Positions 1 to 6,750 are shown, counted from the stretch's first letter. The stretch is 7,832 nt of DNA from Butyrivibrio sp. (GCA_017996845.1 JAGOGF010000117.1:1-7832); one strand, 5' to 3'. The notes: generated by a model from the sequence alone, not told the origin. A program made the numbers and translations.

Positions 1-1601
1 AGATGTGTGAGGATCTGCATAGTACCGCGATATATGTGATCAATGCCGGAATGACATGTCAGGCAAGATGTTCGCAAAGTTTTTCAGGAGATTTTCTGGA
101 GGAACTTCTGCAGGAAGCCATTGATGCCATTGCGTATGCAACGGATCCGGCAGATTCAGTCTGGGGGAAAAAGCGTGCGAAGGCCGGACATCCGGCACCG
201 TTTTCCATGAAGTATGTAGAAATCGGAAATGAAAACAGCGGGAAAGATTATCAGGAAAGATATGATCATTTTTATAAAGTTCTGAAGGAGAAATATCCGC
301 AGATTACATTCATAGCGAATGCACATCTGGAAAAAGATGGCAGTACCTGTGAAATGGTAGATGAGCATTTTTATGCAAATACGCAGTACTTTATGAACAG
401 CAGAAATGTTTTCAAGGGATATGACAGAAAACAGCCAAAGATTTTTATCGGTGAATATGCTGCAAATGAATATCCGGATATGGGGAATGTGAGATCAGCA
501 CTTTCTGAGGCTGTTTTTCTGCTTGGAATTGAAAATAATCAGGATATCATCCGAATGACTTCCTATGCACCGCTTCTCGAGAATGCAGGATTTCGTTCCT
601 GGGAACCGAATCTGATCGTATTCAACAATCATGCAGTATATGGACTTCCGGTCTATCATGTACTTAAGTGTCTGGCAGCCAAACGAGGCAAGAAGGTTAT
701 CTCCGGTGCAATGTGCTGCCTCGATACCTATGAGATCACAGGGGGACTGCCGGGTGTTATGACTTCCGGAGAAGGCGTAAAGGTTAAAGGCATGAAGTGT
801 AATGGATTGCCGATTCGACCTTCCCATTTTATGTGTGGTAAAATGGAAGAAAATACAGAGGAACAGGTATGTGAGATCATACCGGGTGCAGCTCCGGATC
901 TGCAGGATACAGATTATGCAGCATGGGATAAAATGGGCGATATTACCTTTGGAAAAAATGAAGAGCTGAAGAACATGACGCTGGAAGGTGAAATTCTGGT
1001 ACCCGATGCAGATATGGAAGTTGCACTTACCTGGTGGGATTACAGCGGTGAAATATTCTATAAAACAGATGAGTCATCAACAGAGCGCGGCGAATGGCAG
1101 AGTATGTTTACGGCACGGACCGGATTGCATATATGCAAGGGAAAGGCAGATATCAGGAGCACAAGACTGATGCATGATACTTTGATCGGGAAAGAGAAGG
1201 AAGTTTCCATACAATATGGGGAATTCCAGCCTTTTAAACTGATCATCAGTCAGGAACATGTCGACTGTTATCTGAATGGAGAACTGATACAATCAGAAGA
1301 TATGCCTTCCTGTCCCGTACTGAGCAGCGTTGTAACTGCAGATGAAGATGCAGTTTATATAAAACTGGTTAATATCGGACAATATGAAGAAAGTTTACAG
1401 ATTGCACTGGATTGTGAAGTTGCATCCGACTATGAAGTGATGCAGGTCTCTTCCGGTAAGACAGAGGACCAGAACTCATTCGTTCATCCACAGAAAGTAT
1501 CCGCACAGGTTTTTGCAAAGCAGGGAGCAGACAGAACATTTACACATGTGATACCTGCAGATTCATTCCAGATTCTGACACTGAAAAGGGACAGACTATA
1601 A
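1..1601 (+). CDS. GH51 alpha-L-arabinofuranosidase, 5'-truncated by window edge
   Basis: Releases terminal alpha-L-arabinofuranose from arabinan, arabinoxylan or their oligosaccharides (retaining GH51 mechanism). 532 codons are visible from position 3; the frame is open at the edge, and the first ATG is internal because MCEDL aligns with the middle of the GH51 barrel (a CEDL...VINAGMTCQ segment), so the N-terminal part is missing. Visible motifs, numbered from that ATG: YVEIGNEN at 71-78, with Glu77 as likely acid/base, and IFIGEYAANE at 147-156, with Glu151 as likely nucleophile. YGLPVYHVLK at 213-222 closes the barrel. Residues about 313-430 look like an inserted concanavalin/LamG-like beta-sandwich. 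Residues 438-528 (PVLSSVVTAD, VYIKLVNIG) resemble the usual GH51 C-terminal beta-domain. A signal peptide cannot be judged because the N-terminus is absent. No intrinsic terminator with a U-tract in the + direction follows the stop. Family assignment is firm; exact substrate is inferred. Confidence 0.9.
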   Translation, partial: MCEDLHSTAIYVINAGMTCQARCSQSFSGDFLEELLQEAIDAIAYATDPADSVWGKKRAKAGHPAPFSMKYVEIGNENSGKDYQERYDHFYKVLKEKYPQITFIANAHLEKDGSTCEMVDEHFYANTQYFMNSRNVFKGYDRKQPKIFIGEYAANEYPDMGNVRSALSEAVFLLGIENNQDIIRMTSYAPLLENAGFRSWEPNLIVFNNHAVYGLPVYHVLKCLAAKRGKKVISGAMCCLDTYEITGGLPGVMTSGEGVKVKGMKCNGLPIRPSHFMCGKMEENTEEQVCEIIPGAAPDLQDTDYAAWDKMGDITFGKNEELKNMTLEGEILVPDADMEVALTWWDYSGEIFYKTDESSTERGEWQSMFTARTGLHICKGKADIRSTRLMHDTLIGKEKEVSIQYGEFQPFKLIISQEHVDCYLNGELIQSEDMPSCPVLSSVVTADEDAVYIKLVNIGQYEESLQIALDCEVASDYEVMQVSSGKTEDQNSFVHPQKVSAQVFAKQGADRTFTHVIPADSFQILTLKRDRL

Positions 1602-1621
1602 ATGAATAGATAAATTTCAGG

Positions 1622-1657
1622 AAAAAACGCTCTTATCCGGTGTTCAGGATGAGAGCG
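1622..1657 (-). terminator. Rho-independent terminator of the first AraC-family gene
   Basis: On the minus strand an 11-bp stem (CGCTCTCATCC pairing with GGATAAGAGCG, one G-T wobble) with an 8-nt loop is followed directly by six T residues (1627-1622). The TGA stop of the regulator (1646-1644) lies in the loop, so the upstream arm is still coding. In the + direction no T-tract follows the stem, so it should not be an efficient terminator for the GH51 gene, although the same hairpin could protect that transcript's 3' end. Confidence 0.82.
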
Positions 1658-2568
1658 GGTGATACAGCTCACGATAGCGGGATGGGTTACAACCGTTTTT
1701 TTCTTTGAATACACGGTTAAAGGAAGAGAGAGAATTGAAACCGACACTTTCAGCAATTTCTGTAATACTCTTCCCGGAATCCATCAACATTGCTTTTGCG
1801 GCAAGAATTCGCTGTGAAGCAATGTAGTCTGTAAAGCTGTAGGATGTATACTGATTAAACAATCTGGAAAAATAAAATTTGGAAAAAACCATATTTTCTG
1901 GCAACGGCTTCCAGAGAAATTTCTTCATTGTAATGATTGGCCAGATCATTCAGAATCTGATTGAATTTGTCAGCATATTCCTGGTGCTTGGAACTGTGCA
2001 GATGCATGATACTCTGTGCGGTGGAAAGATAGTTGCGCCCGATTTCGGTTAACAGCATCAGCAGATAGGAATATACAGTCAGTTCGCGGAATTCATTATT
2101 ACTGAAGTATGCGGTATGCATCTGATCCAGCAGTGTATTGGCGGTGTGGTTAAGCGTATGGTTCTCTGATTCCGAAATCAGAATGGGTCGTGACAGCAGA
2201 GGACTGATTCCAGCAAAACTTTTCATTGCAGAAATGGTCTGCAGATCAACAAGGTGGACGTATCCCCGGCAATTATCAAGTGGGCAGAGTGTATGAACGG
2301 TACCACCGGGAACGAGCAGAATATCGCCGGGACGGATCTGATAGGTAACGTGGTTTATTTCGGATATGTAATAGCCCTGCTCGCAGGAAATGATTTCCAT
2401 GGGGTCGTGCCAGTGTTCATCATAACAGTCCGGATTAGAGGTGTACCAGAATCGGATCGAAGTCCCGGGCAGATAGTCAACCAGTTCGTAAATTCCGTCA
2501 TAATGGGTTCCGTCACCGCCATCAAAAGGTTGTGGGCGAATTGGATTCATATAAATTGATTCAGGCAT
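1644..2568 (-). pseudogene. AraC-family transcriptional regulator, frameshifted
   Basis: A cupin-type ligand-binding AraC regulator, 307 residues if the frame is repaired. The ATG at 2568 has a strong AGGAGGT (2583-2577) 8 bases upstream. The N-terminal frame (2568-1855, 237 aa) has a cupin-like domain at about 40-100, with EHWHDPMEII at 51-60 and IRPGDILLVPGGTVH at 78-92, a helical linker, and the first helix-turn-helix beginning ISLEAVARKYGF at 217-228. It then reads off-frame and stops at 1855. Removing one T from the six-T run (1888-1883) restores GFSKFYFSRLF and the whole second helix-turn-helix (ITEIAESVGFNSLSSFNRVFKEKNGCNPSRYRE), ending at 1644. The C-terminal frame has an ATG at 1949 but no ribosome binding site, so it is unlikely to be made separately. 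Divergent from the two-gene GH43 operon, its probable target. It could be a true pseudogene, a sequencing indel, or a frame restored by slippage. The product as read lacks a complete DNA-binding domain. Confidence 0.88.
1883..1888 (-). other. Frameshift site in a six-base homopolymer
   Basis: The minus strand reads GGT TTT TTC CAA. Conserved AraC sequence resumes if this is read GGT TTT TCC AAA, that is, with five T residues instead of six. The break falls in the recognition helix of the first helix-turn-helix, and both sides retain good family similarity, so the change is recent, an error, or bypassed. Confidence 0.85.
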
Positions 2569-2594
2569 AACGATTTACCTCCTGTCTTTGTGTC

Positions 2595-2635
2595 ATATTA
2601 TAGCATGAGATAGAAAGAAAAAATGCTATTATAAT
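2595..2635. promoter_or_regulatory. Inverted repeat with -10-like boxes in divergent promoter region
   Basis: ATATTATAGCAT (2595-2606) and ATGCTATTATAAT (2623-2635) form an inverted repeat with a perfect 7-bp core (ATAGCAT / ATGCTAT), interrupted by 16 bases. The left arm contains TATAAT on the minus strand (2602-2597), about 30 bases upstream of the regulator start, a plausible -10 box for it without a good -35. The right arm contains TATAAT on the plus strand (2630-2635), a possible -10 for the GH43 operon with a leader of about 100 nt, again without a good -35. Weak -35 boxes suit activator-dependent promoters, but the symmetry could also simply reflect two -10 boxes facing each other. Confidence 0.4.
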
Positions 2636-2666
2636 TGAATATATTAAAAATTTGTAAATTCTGAAC

Positions 2667-2694
2667 GAAAATTATCACTGAAAATTGTGAAAAT
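2667..2694 (+). repeat. Three short GAAAAT direct repeats upstream of the GH43 operon
   Basis: GAAAATT at 2667-2673, GAAAATT at 2680-2686 and GAAAAT at 2689-2694 lie between the divergent -10-like boxes and the first GH43 start. AraC-family proteins typically bind directly repeated half-sites, so these could be operator half-sites. The spacings (13 and 9 bases) do not match the roughly 21-base spacing typical of AraC dimers, and the stretch is A-rich, so chance is a real alternative. Confidence 0.25.
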
Positions 2695-2727
2695 AGTAAA
2701 ACGATTAAAGTGAGGGATAAAGATAAC

Positions 2728-2737
2728 AGGGAGGTGA
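2728..2737 (+). promoter_or_regulatory. Ribosome binding site deciding the first GH43 start
   Basis: AGGGAGGTGA is nearly perfectly complementary to the 16S 3' end and sits 5 bases before ATG 2743. It falls inside the frame that would open at GTG 2710, which has no comparable site of its own, so ATG 2743 is chosen. Confidence 0.85.
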
Positions 2738-2742
2738 CATAT

Positions 2743-4251
2743 ATGGCATGGTTAATGGCATATACCAGGAAAAGTGATGCGACATATTATCCGGACGGGC
2801 TTGCCCGCAGTATGCATCTGGCATATAGTTTGGATGGAAGACAGTATCATTTTCTGCATGATAATTACGGACTGCTGTTTGCAGAAGGAAGGATTGATTC
2901 TGAAAATGTGATTCTTCCGCAAGGGCTCAAAAGACCCCGCCTGTTTGCAGAAAAGGACGGAAGATTTGCAATTGCTGCAGAGCTGGTCAGAGAAAATGGG
3001 AAAAGTGTTCCGGAAAATGAGGAAAGTCTGTTTCTCTGGCATACAGAAGATTTTCTATATTACAGTGAACCGGTTTATATATCAGAAGAACAGATCATAG
3101 AGAGATGGACATGCCTGCCTGAAATGATAAAGGGCAATGGACAGGCAGAATATCCGGAAGGAATGGACGAGGCAAGTGTTCTGGAAATAGAGGATTCTGT
3201 TTGCAAAAAACTGATTCATAAACGCAGGGGATCAGCAGCGAACCGTAATCTCAAAAGAGATGAGCTGGGATATGAGTATCCGTTTCCACTGGCAAAGGGG
3301 TATGCAGATCCGGTGATCTTTCCATGGGAAGGTAAGTATTACTTTATTTCGACAAATGATAACACCAATGATATCGGAATATATGTAAGGGAAGCAGATT
3401 ATATTCCTGCACTGTTTGACACACAGATACAGCAGCATCTGATTCTGCCGTATGATGAAAAACGGGGATTGATGCAGACTTTCTGGGCGCCGGAATTTCA
3501 TGTCATTGGAGGCAGACTTTTTATTTTGTTTGCCGTGAGCGGTGAGAAATGGGAACCGCAGTGTCACATGATGCGTCTGAAAGAAGGCGGGCATATTACA
3601 GACAGTAAGAGCTGGGAAGACCCCGTCAGAGTAAAGCGCAGCGATGGAAGATTTTTGTCGGATACCGGAATTACGCTGGATATGACGTATCTGCATGCCA
3701 GATCAGGCGGCTGGCTTGTATGGTCTTACAGAGAACATATCGGACAGCCCAATGACAGCGGATCCATGCTGTATATTGCAAGGGCAGATGAAACGAATCC
3801 ATGGGGGATTGCTGGGGAACCTGTTTTGTTGTCCAGACCACTCTATGGATGGGAGAATGTTGCGGGTACGATTAACAATGAAGGACCACATGCTTTTATC
3901 CGAAACGGGAAAATTTATCTGACTTATTCAGGCGGTTCTGCAAATGCATATACTTATGCAATCGGACTGCTTACTGCAAGAGAAGATGCAGACCTTACGG
4001 ATCTGACATCCTGGCAGAAGCGGAATGCACCGGTATTGTCATTTGCATCCGTGCCGGGGTTGTACGGCCCCGGACATAACAGCTTTTTTACAGATGAAGA
4101 AGGCCATCTGATGATCGCCTGTCATGGTGTGACAGGTTATGCCGAACATGAACGCTGCTCGGAGATCCATCGGATCTGTTTTGATGAAGAAGATGAACCG
4201 ATATTTGAAGGATATAAAGGAGAGATTGAAAATGAAAAAGCAGGCATTTAA
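2743..4251 (+). CDS. GH43-family glycoside hydrolase with extra N-terminal module
   Basis: 502 aa. Inverting GH43 five-bladed beta-propeller enzyme, probably alpha-L-arabinofuranosidase or beta-xylosidase type, acting on oligosaccharides in the cytosol (no signal peptide: MAWLMAYTRKSD). Numbered from ATG 2743, the GH43 domain spans about 180-470: YADPVIF with Asp189 as general base, FWAPEF at 247-252, GITLDMTY with Asp313 as pKa modulator, INNEGPHAF with Glu380 as general acid, and YGPGHNSFF with His445 as the central-channel histidine. All three catalytic carboxylates are therefore present. Residues 1-120 form a separate segment (LARSMHLAYSLDGRQYHFLHDN...RPRLF...LFLWHTEDFLYYSEP) resembling additional propeller-like blades, joined by a charged linker at about 125-178. 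First gene of an operon; its last 20 bases overlap the next GH43 gene. The divergent AraC-type gene is the likely regulator. Linkage specificity cannot be read from sequence. Confidence 0.9.
   Translation: MAWLMAYTRKSDATYYPDGLARSMHLAYSLDGRQYHFLHDNYGLLFAEGRIDSENVILPQGLKRPRLFAEKDGRFAIAAELVRENGKSVPENEESLFLWHTEDFLYYSEPVYISEEQIIERWTCLPEMIKGNGQAEYPEGMDEASVLEIEDSVCKKLIHKRRGSAANRNLKRDELGYEYPFPLAKGYADPVIFPWEGKYYFISTNDNTNDIGIYVREADYIPALFDTQIQQHLILPYDEKRGLMQTFWAPEFHVIGGRLFILFAVSGEKWEPQCHMMRLKEGGHITDSKSWEDPVRVKRSDGRFLSDTGITLDMTYLHARSGGWLVWSYREHIGQPNDSGSMLYIARADETNPWGIAGEPVLLSRPLYGWENVAGTINNEGPHAFIRNGKIYLTYSGGSANAYTYAIGLLTAREDADLTDLTSWQKRNAPVLSFASVPGLYGPGHNSFFTDEEGHLMIACHGVTGYAEHERCSEIHRICFDEEDEPIFEGYKGEIENEKAGI
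4217..4222 (+). promoter_or_regulatory. Ribosome binding site deciding the second GH43 start
   Basis: AAGGAG lies 9 bases before ATG 4232, inside the end of the preceding gene. The frame is open further upstream to an ATG at 4139, but that extension encodes low-complexity basic residues (MPNMNAARRS...) with no family similarity, so 4232 is the supported start and the two enzymes are probably translationally coupled. Confidence 0.8.
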
Positions 4252-5629
4252 TCCATATCTTCCATCCTGGGAATATATTCCGGATGGGGAACCCTATGTT
4301 TTTGACGGTCGTGTATACATCTACGGATCACATGATTTTTATAATGGTTATGTCTTCTGTATGGGAGACTATGTATGCTGGTCGGCACCTGTTAATGATC
4401 TTGGAAACTGGCGCTATGAAGGTGTAATATATCCTAAAACAGCTGATCCGCTTAATGCGGAGGGCAAAATGAATCTGTATGCGCCTGATGTGACAGTCGG
4501 ACCGGATGGCCGCTATTATCTGTATTATGTTCTGGATAAGGTCAGTATTGTTTCTGTTGCAGTATGCGATACGCCGGCTGGTACATACCAGTTCTATGGA
4601 TATGTACATTATCAGGACGGAACAAGACTTGGGGAGAAACAGGGTGATGAACCCCAGTTTGATCCGGGAGTATTGACAGAAGGTGATACAACCTATCTGT
4701 ATACAGGGTTTTGCGGAAAAGGTGATAAAGCACGTCATGGAGCGATGGGAACGGTCCTGGCAGCAGATATGCTGACCATTGTGCAGGAACCGAAATTCTG
4801 TGCGCCAGGCAGTGAATACAGTTCCGGAACCGGATATGAGGGACATGCTTTTTTTGAAGCGCCGTCTATTCGCAAATTCGGTAAAAAGTATTATCTGATT
4901 TATTCCTCTGAAGTTATGCATGAACTGTGCTATGCAACCAGCAGTGATCCGACAGGAGAGTTTGTATATGGCGGCGTCATTGTCAGCAATACGGATATTG
5001 GAATTGACAGCTACAAGCCTGCTGAACTTTCCATGGCGTATGGTGCCAATAACCACGGGAGTATGGTAGAGATAAAAAAGAAGTGGTATATCTTTTACCA
5101 CAGGCATACCTGCAATACCTGGTATAGCAGACAGGGCTGTGCGGAAGAATTGCAAATCGATGCAGATGGAAAAATTCATCAGGCGGAAATTACATCCTGC
5201 GGTTTGCATGCAGGGCCACTGAGAGGACAGGGAGAATACCCCGCATATATTGCCTGCCACCTGTTTACAGAGAAACACGATGTCTATCTAGGCGGAGAGA
5301 ACTGCCCGAGAGTGATGCAGGATGGAAGAGACGGAGATCAGGAAAACGGTTATATCGCAAATATGCAGAATGGCGCATCGGCTGGATTTAAATATTTTGA
5401 TATCAATAATATCCGGGCGATTGCGATTACAACAAGAGGATATGCAAAGGGATACTTCGAGATACGGGACAGCTGGTATGGGGATGTTCTTGCAACGATT
5501 CCGGTAGCATATACAAATGTATGGGAAAAATGTACCGTTCCGCTTCGGATGGAAAATGGGAAAAAAGCATTGTATCTGACTTTCAAAGGCGAAGGCAGCT
5601 GTGCACTGAAATCTTTTGAACTGATATGA
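4232..5629 (+). CDS. GH43-family glycoside hydrolase with C-terminal CBM6-like domain
   Basis: 465 aa, no signal peptide (MKKQAFNPYLPSWEYIPDGEP), so probably cytosolic. The GH43 beta-propeller spans about 7-300. Likely catalytic residues are Asp18 in YIPDGEPYVFDGRVYIYGSHD (general base), Asp144 in PQFDPGVL (pKa modulator) and Glu209 in FFEAPSIRKFGKKYYLIYSS (general acid). YAPDV at 83-87 corresponds to the common WAPDV motif, and NNHGSM at 273-278 supplies the conserved histidine (His275). Residues about 340-465 (GYIANMQNGASAGFKYFD...YFEIRDSW...LYLTFKGEGSCALKSFEL) look like a jelly-roll carbohydrate-binding domain of the CBM6 type, usual for this GH43 group. Probable activity is arabinofuranosidase or xylosidase; which one is unknown. 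It overlaps the upstream GH43 gene by 20 bp and shares no obvious close similarity with it beyond the family motifs, so the pair likely has complementary specificities. A hairpin terminator follows. Confidence 0.9.
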   Translation: MKKQAFNPYLPSWEYIPDGEPYVFDGRVYIYGSHDFYNGYVFCMGDYVCWSAPVNDLGNWRYEGVIYPKTADPLNAEGKMNLYAPDVTVGPDGRYYLYYVLDKVSIVSVAVCDTPAGTYQFYGYVHYQDGTRLGEKQGDEPQFDPGVLTEGDTTYLYTGFCGKGDKARHGAMGTVLAADMLTIVQEPKFCAPGSEYSSGTGYEGHAFFEAPSIRKFGKKYYLIYSSEVMHELCYATSSDPTGEFVYGGVIVSNTDIGIDSYKPAELSMAYGANNHGSMVEIKKKWYIFYHRHTCNTWYSRQGCAEELQIDADGKIHQAEITSCGLHAGPLRGQGEYPAYIACHLFTEKHDVYLGGENCPRVMQDGRDGDQENGYIANMQNGASAGFKYFDINNIRAIAITTRGYAKGYFEIRDSWYGDVLATIPVAYTNVWEKCTVPLRMENGKKALYLTFKGEGSCALKSFELI

Positions 5630-5652
5630 TCGAATCCGGAGGTTGATTACCA

Positions 5653-5699
5653 GTCAATCTGCTATAGAAACTGCGATCCTGCAGTTCAGACTGACTTTT
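5653..5699 (+). terminator. Putative intrinsic terminator of the GH43 operon
   Basis: A two-part hairpin: outer arms GTCAATCTG (5653-5661) and CAGACTGAC (5687-5695), paired except for one A-C mismatch; inner perfect arms AACTGC (5669-5674) and GCAGTT (5681-5686); a 6-nt loop; and a 7-nt one-sided bulge between inner and outer stems. TTTT (5696-5699) follows. The T-tract is short and the bulge weakens it, so efficiency may be modest. It overlaps the last codons of the convergent regulator gene. Confidence 0.55.
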
Positions 5700-6594
5700 C
5701 CAGAATGCGTTTACGATATTCCCGCGGGCTGCGTCCTGTTTTTTGGCGAAACAGTTCACTGAAATAGCTGACACCGCTGATACCGGTCAGATCTGCAATT
5801 TCGCTAACAGAAAAAGAGGAATTACGTAAAAGCTCCATGCCGATTTTGATCCGATGACTGTTCAGGAAGTTTATGGGGGTTGTCTGGAGATATTCCTGGA
5901 AAAGACGGCAGCATTTGCTTTCACAGATATTCCCGCTCGCGGCGATGGATAAAAGTGTTACATGATTCCTATAATTTATTCGGATATAGTCCAGCATAGT
6001 CCGAAGGGTAGAAAGGTGTTCGGCTTCCATCCCGGCGGAAATACCCGCTTCCGGCATATTTTCAAATAGAAGTTCCCAGATATGATAAAAATCAGACTGC
6101 AGATGCATAATGTGCGCTGTACTCTTATCTTTTGCGTTAACAGAAGAAAGAGTGCGGAGCACATTTTTTTGCCAGGAAATATTCGGTTGCATTTTACAGT
6201 ACGGAAATTGCAGGTTCTCGGTCAAGGAGTTAATGACAGCGCTTTTTACTAAAGCGGAGACACAAAGTATGGAGGGTTTAAAAACAATGCACAGAAAATC
6301 ACACTCTTTGTGATCTGAAAAGCCGTAATGAATCTGTCTGCTGTTTACAAAGATTCCTTCCCCCGGATATAAAGCTACAATATTACCGTTAATATTATAA
6401 ATCATTTCTCCGCTTCGGATATAGATCAGCTCGACATCATCATGCCAATGCGCCTGTGCAGCGTAATTACAATAGGATGACAGGAGGCCATCCCGGATAT
6501 AGACCGGGTAATCCGTATAATCATAATTGACATCTTCCGAAGCATCCTCCAGAAAAAGTCCGCAGGTTCTTTCCAGATCATTTTTTGCAGTCAT
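5686..6594 (-). CDS. AraC-family transcriptional regulator (cupin + two helix-turn-helices)
   Basis: 302 aa, intact. The N-terminal cupin-type sensor domain at about 30-110 contains AHWHDDVELIYIRSGEMIYNINGN (from 48) and the YPGEGIFVNSRQIHYGF strand pair at 76-92, typical of sugar-responsive AraC activators. A helical linker runs about 110-195. The C-terminal DNA-binding domain at about 197-297 has a first helix-turn-helix around VTLLSIAASGNICESKCCRLFQEYL and a second around FSVSEIADLTGISGVSYFSELFRQKTGRSPREYRK, which fits the family consensus well. ATG 6594 is preceded by AGAGGA (6604-6599). The gene diverges from the acetyltransferase-MATE operon, its likeliest target, and converges on the GH43 operon. 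It is a full-length counterpart of the broken regulator at 1644-2568; similarity between the two looks only family-level. Possibly it also controls the GH43 genes. The ligand is unknown. Confidence 0.92.
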   Translation of the reverse strand: MTAKNDLERTCGLFLEDASEDVNYDYTDYPVYIRDGLLSSYCNYAAQAHWHDDVELIYIRSGEMIYNINGNIVALYPGEGIFVNSRQIHYGFSDHKECDFLCIVFKPSILCVSALVKSAVINSLTENLQFPYCKMQPNISWQKNVLRTLSSVNAKDKSTAHIMHLQSDFYHIWELLFENMPEAGISAGMEAEHLSTLRTMLDYIRINYRNHVTLLSIAASGNICESKCCRLFQEYLQTTPINFLNSHRIKIGMELLRNSSFSVSEIADLTGISGVSYFSELFRQKTGRSPREYRKRILEKSV

Positions 6595-6618
6595 TTTTTC
6601 CTCTTTGTTTTTCTTTTG

Positions 6619-6647
6619 ATTATATGATTATACAGGATTGTTATAAT
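6619..6647. promoter_or_regulatory. Overlapping divergent promoter elements between second AraC gene and acetyltransferase operon
   Basis: On the plus strand TGTTATAAT (6639-6647) is an extended -10 box (TGnTATAAT), placing a start near 6654 and leaving a leader of about 97 nt before ATG 6751. A TTGATT at 6616-6621 is a possible -35 but 20 bases away, longer than ideal. On the minus strand TATAAT occurs at 6632-6627 (with a poor TGTTCA -35 about 17 bases upstream) and again at 6624-6619, either suitable for the regulator. The elements interdigitate, so opposing transcription could compete here. No clear operator repeat is visible in 6648-6737. Confidence 0.45.
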
Positions 6648-6750
6648 AATGAACAGAATTTTTGGAGAAAAACGCCTTTTTATTTGCTAAAATAAATATG
6701 ATTTTATAAGTCAGACAATTTGACTATGACCTAACATGGAGGACAGATAA

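Noticed and set aside
1644..1949. Separate small gene encoding only the C-terminal AraC helix-turn-helix
   Set aside because: The ATG at 1949 has no ribosome binding site and its first 22 residues are off-frame readings of the upstream regulator. It is better explained as the downstream part of the frameshifted gene.
2696..2709. Possible catabolite-responsive element (cre) before the GH43 operon
   Set aside because: The central ACGAT matches part of the cre consensus, but the conserved TG at the left end and the C at the right end are missing.
2710..2742. GTG start at 2710 for the first GH43 gene
   Set aside because: The extension contains the strong AGGGAGGTGA site that serves ATG 2743, and its residues (MRDKDNREVTY) have no family support.
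4328..5278. 316-codon open frame on the minus strand
   Set aside because: Fully antisense to the well-supported second GH43 gene, with composition rich in Ile, Cys and Arg typical of a shadow frame, no ribosome binding site context and no recognisable domain.
5638..5705. GGAGG followed by TTG suggesting a tiny gene after the second GH43
   Set aside because: The TTG directly abuts the GGAGG with no spacing, the frame runs through the terminator hairpin and into antisense of the regulator, and no sensible peptide results.
6664..6680. GAAAAACGCCTTTTT mini-palindrome in the acetyltransferase leader, considered as a terminator or attenuator
   Set aside because: The only pairing is A against T around a four-base loop, too weak to act as a terminator hairpin.
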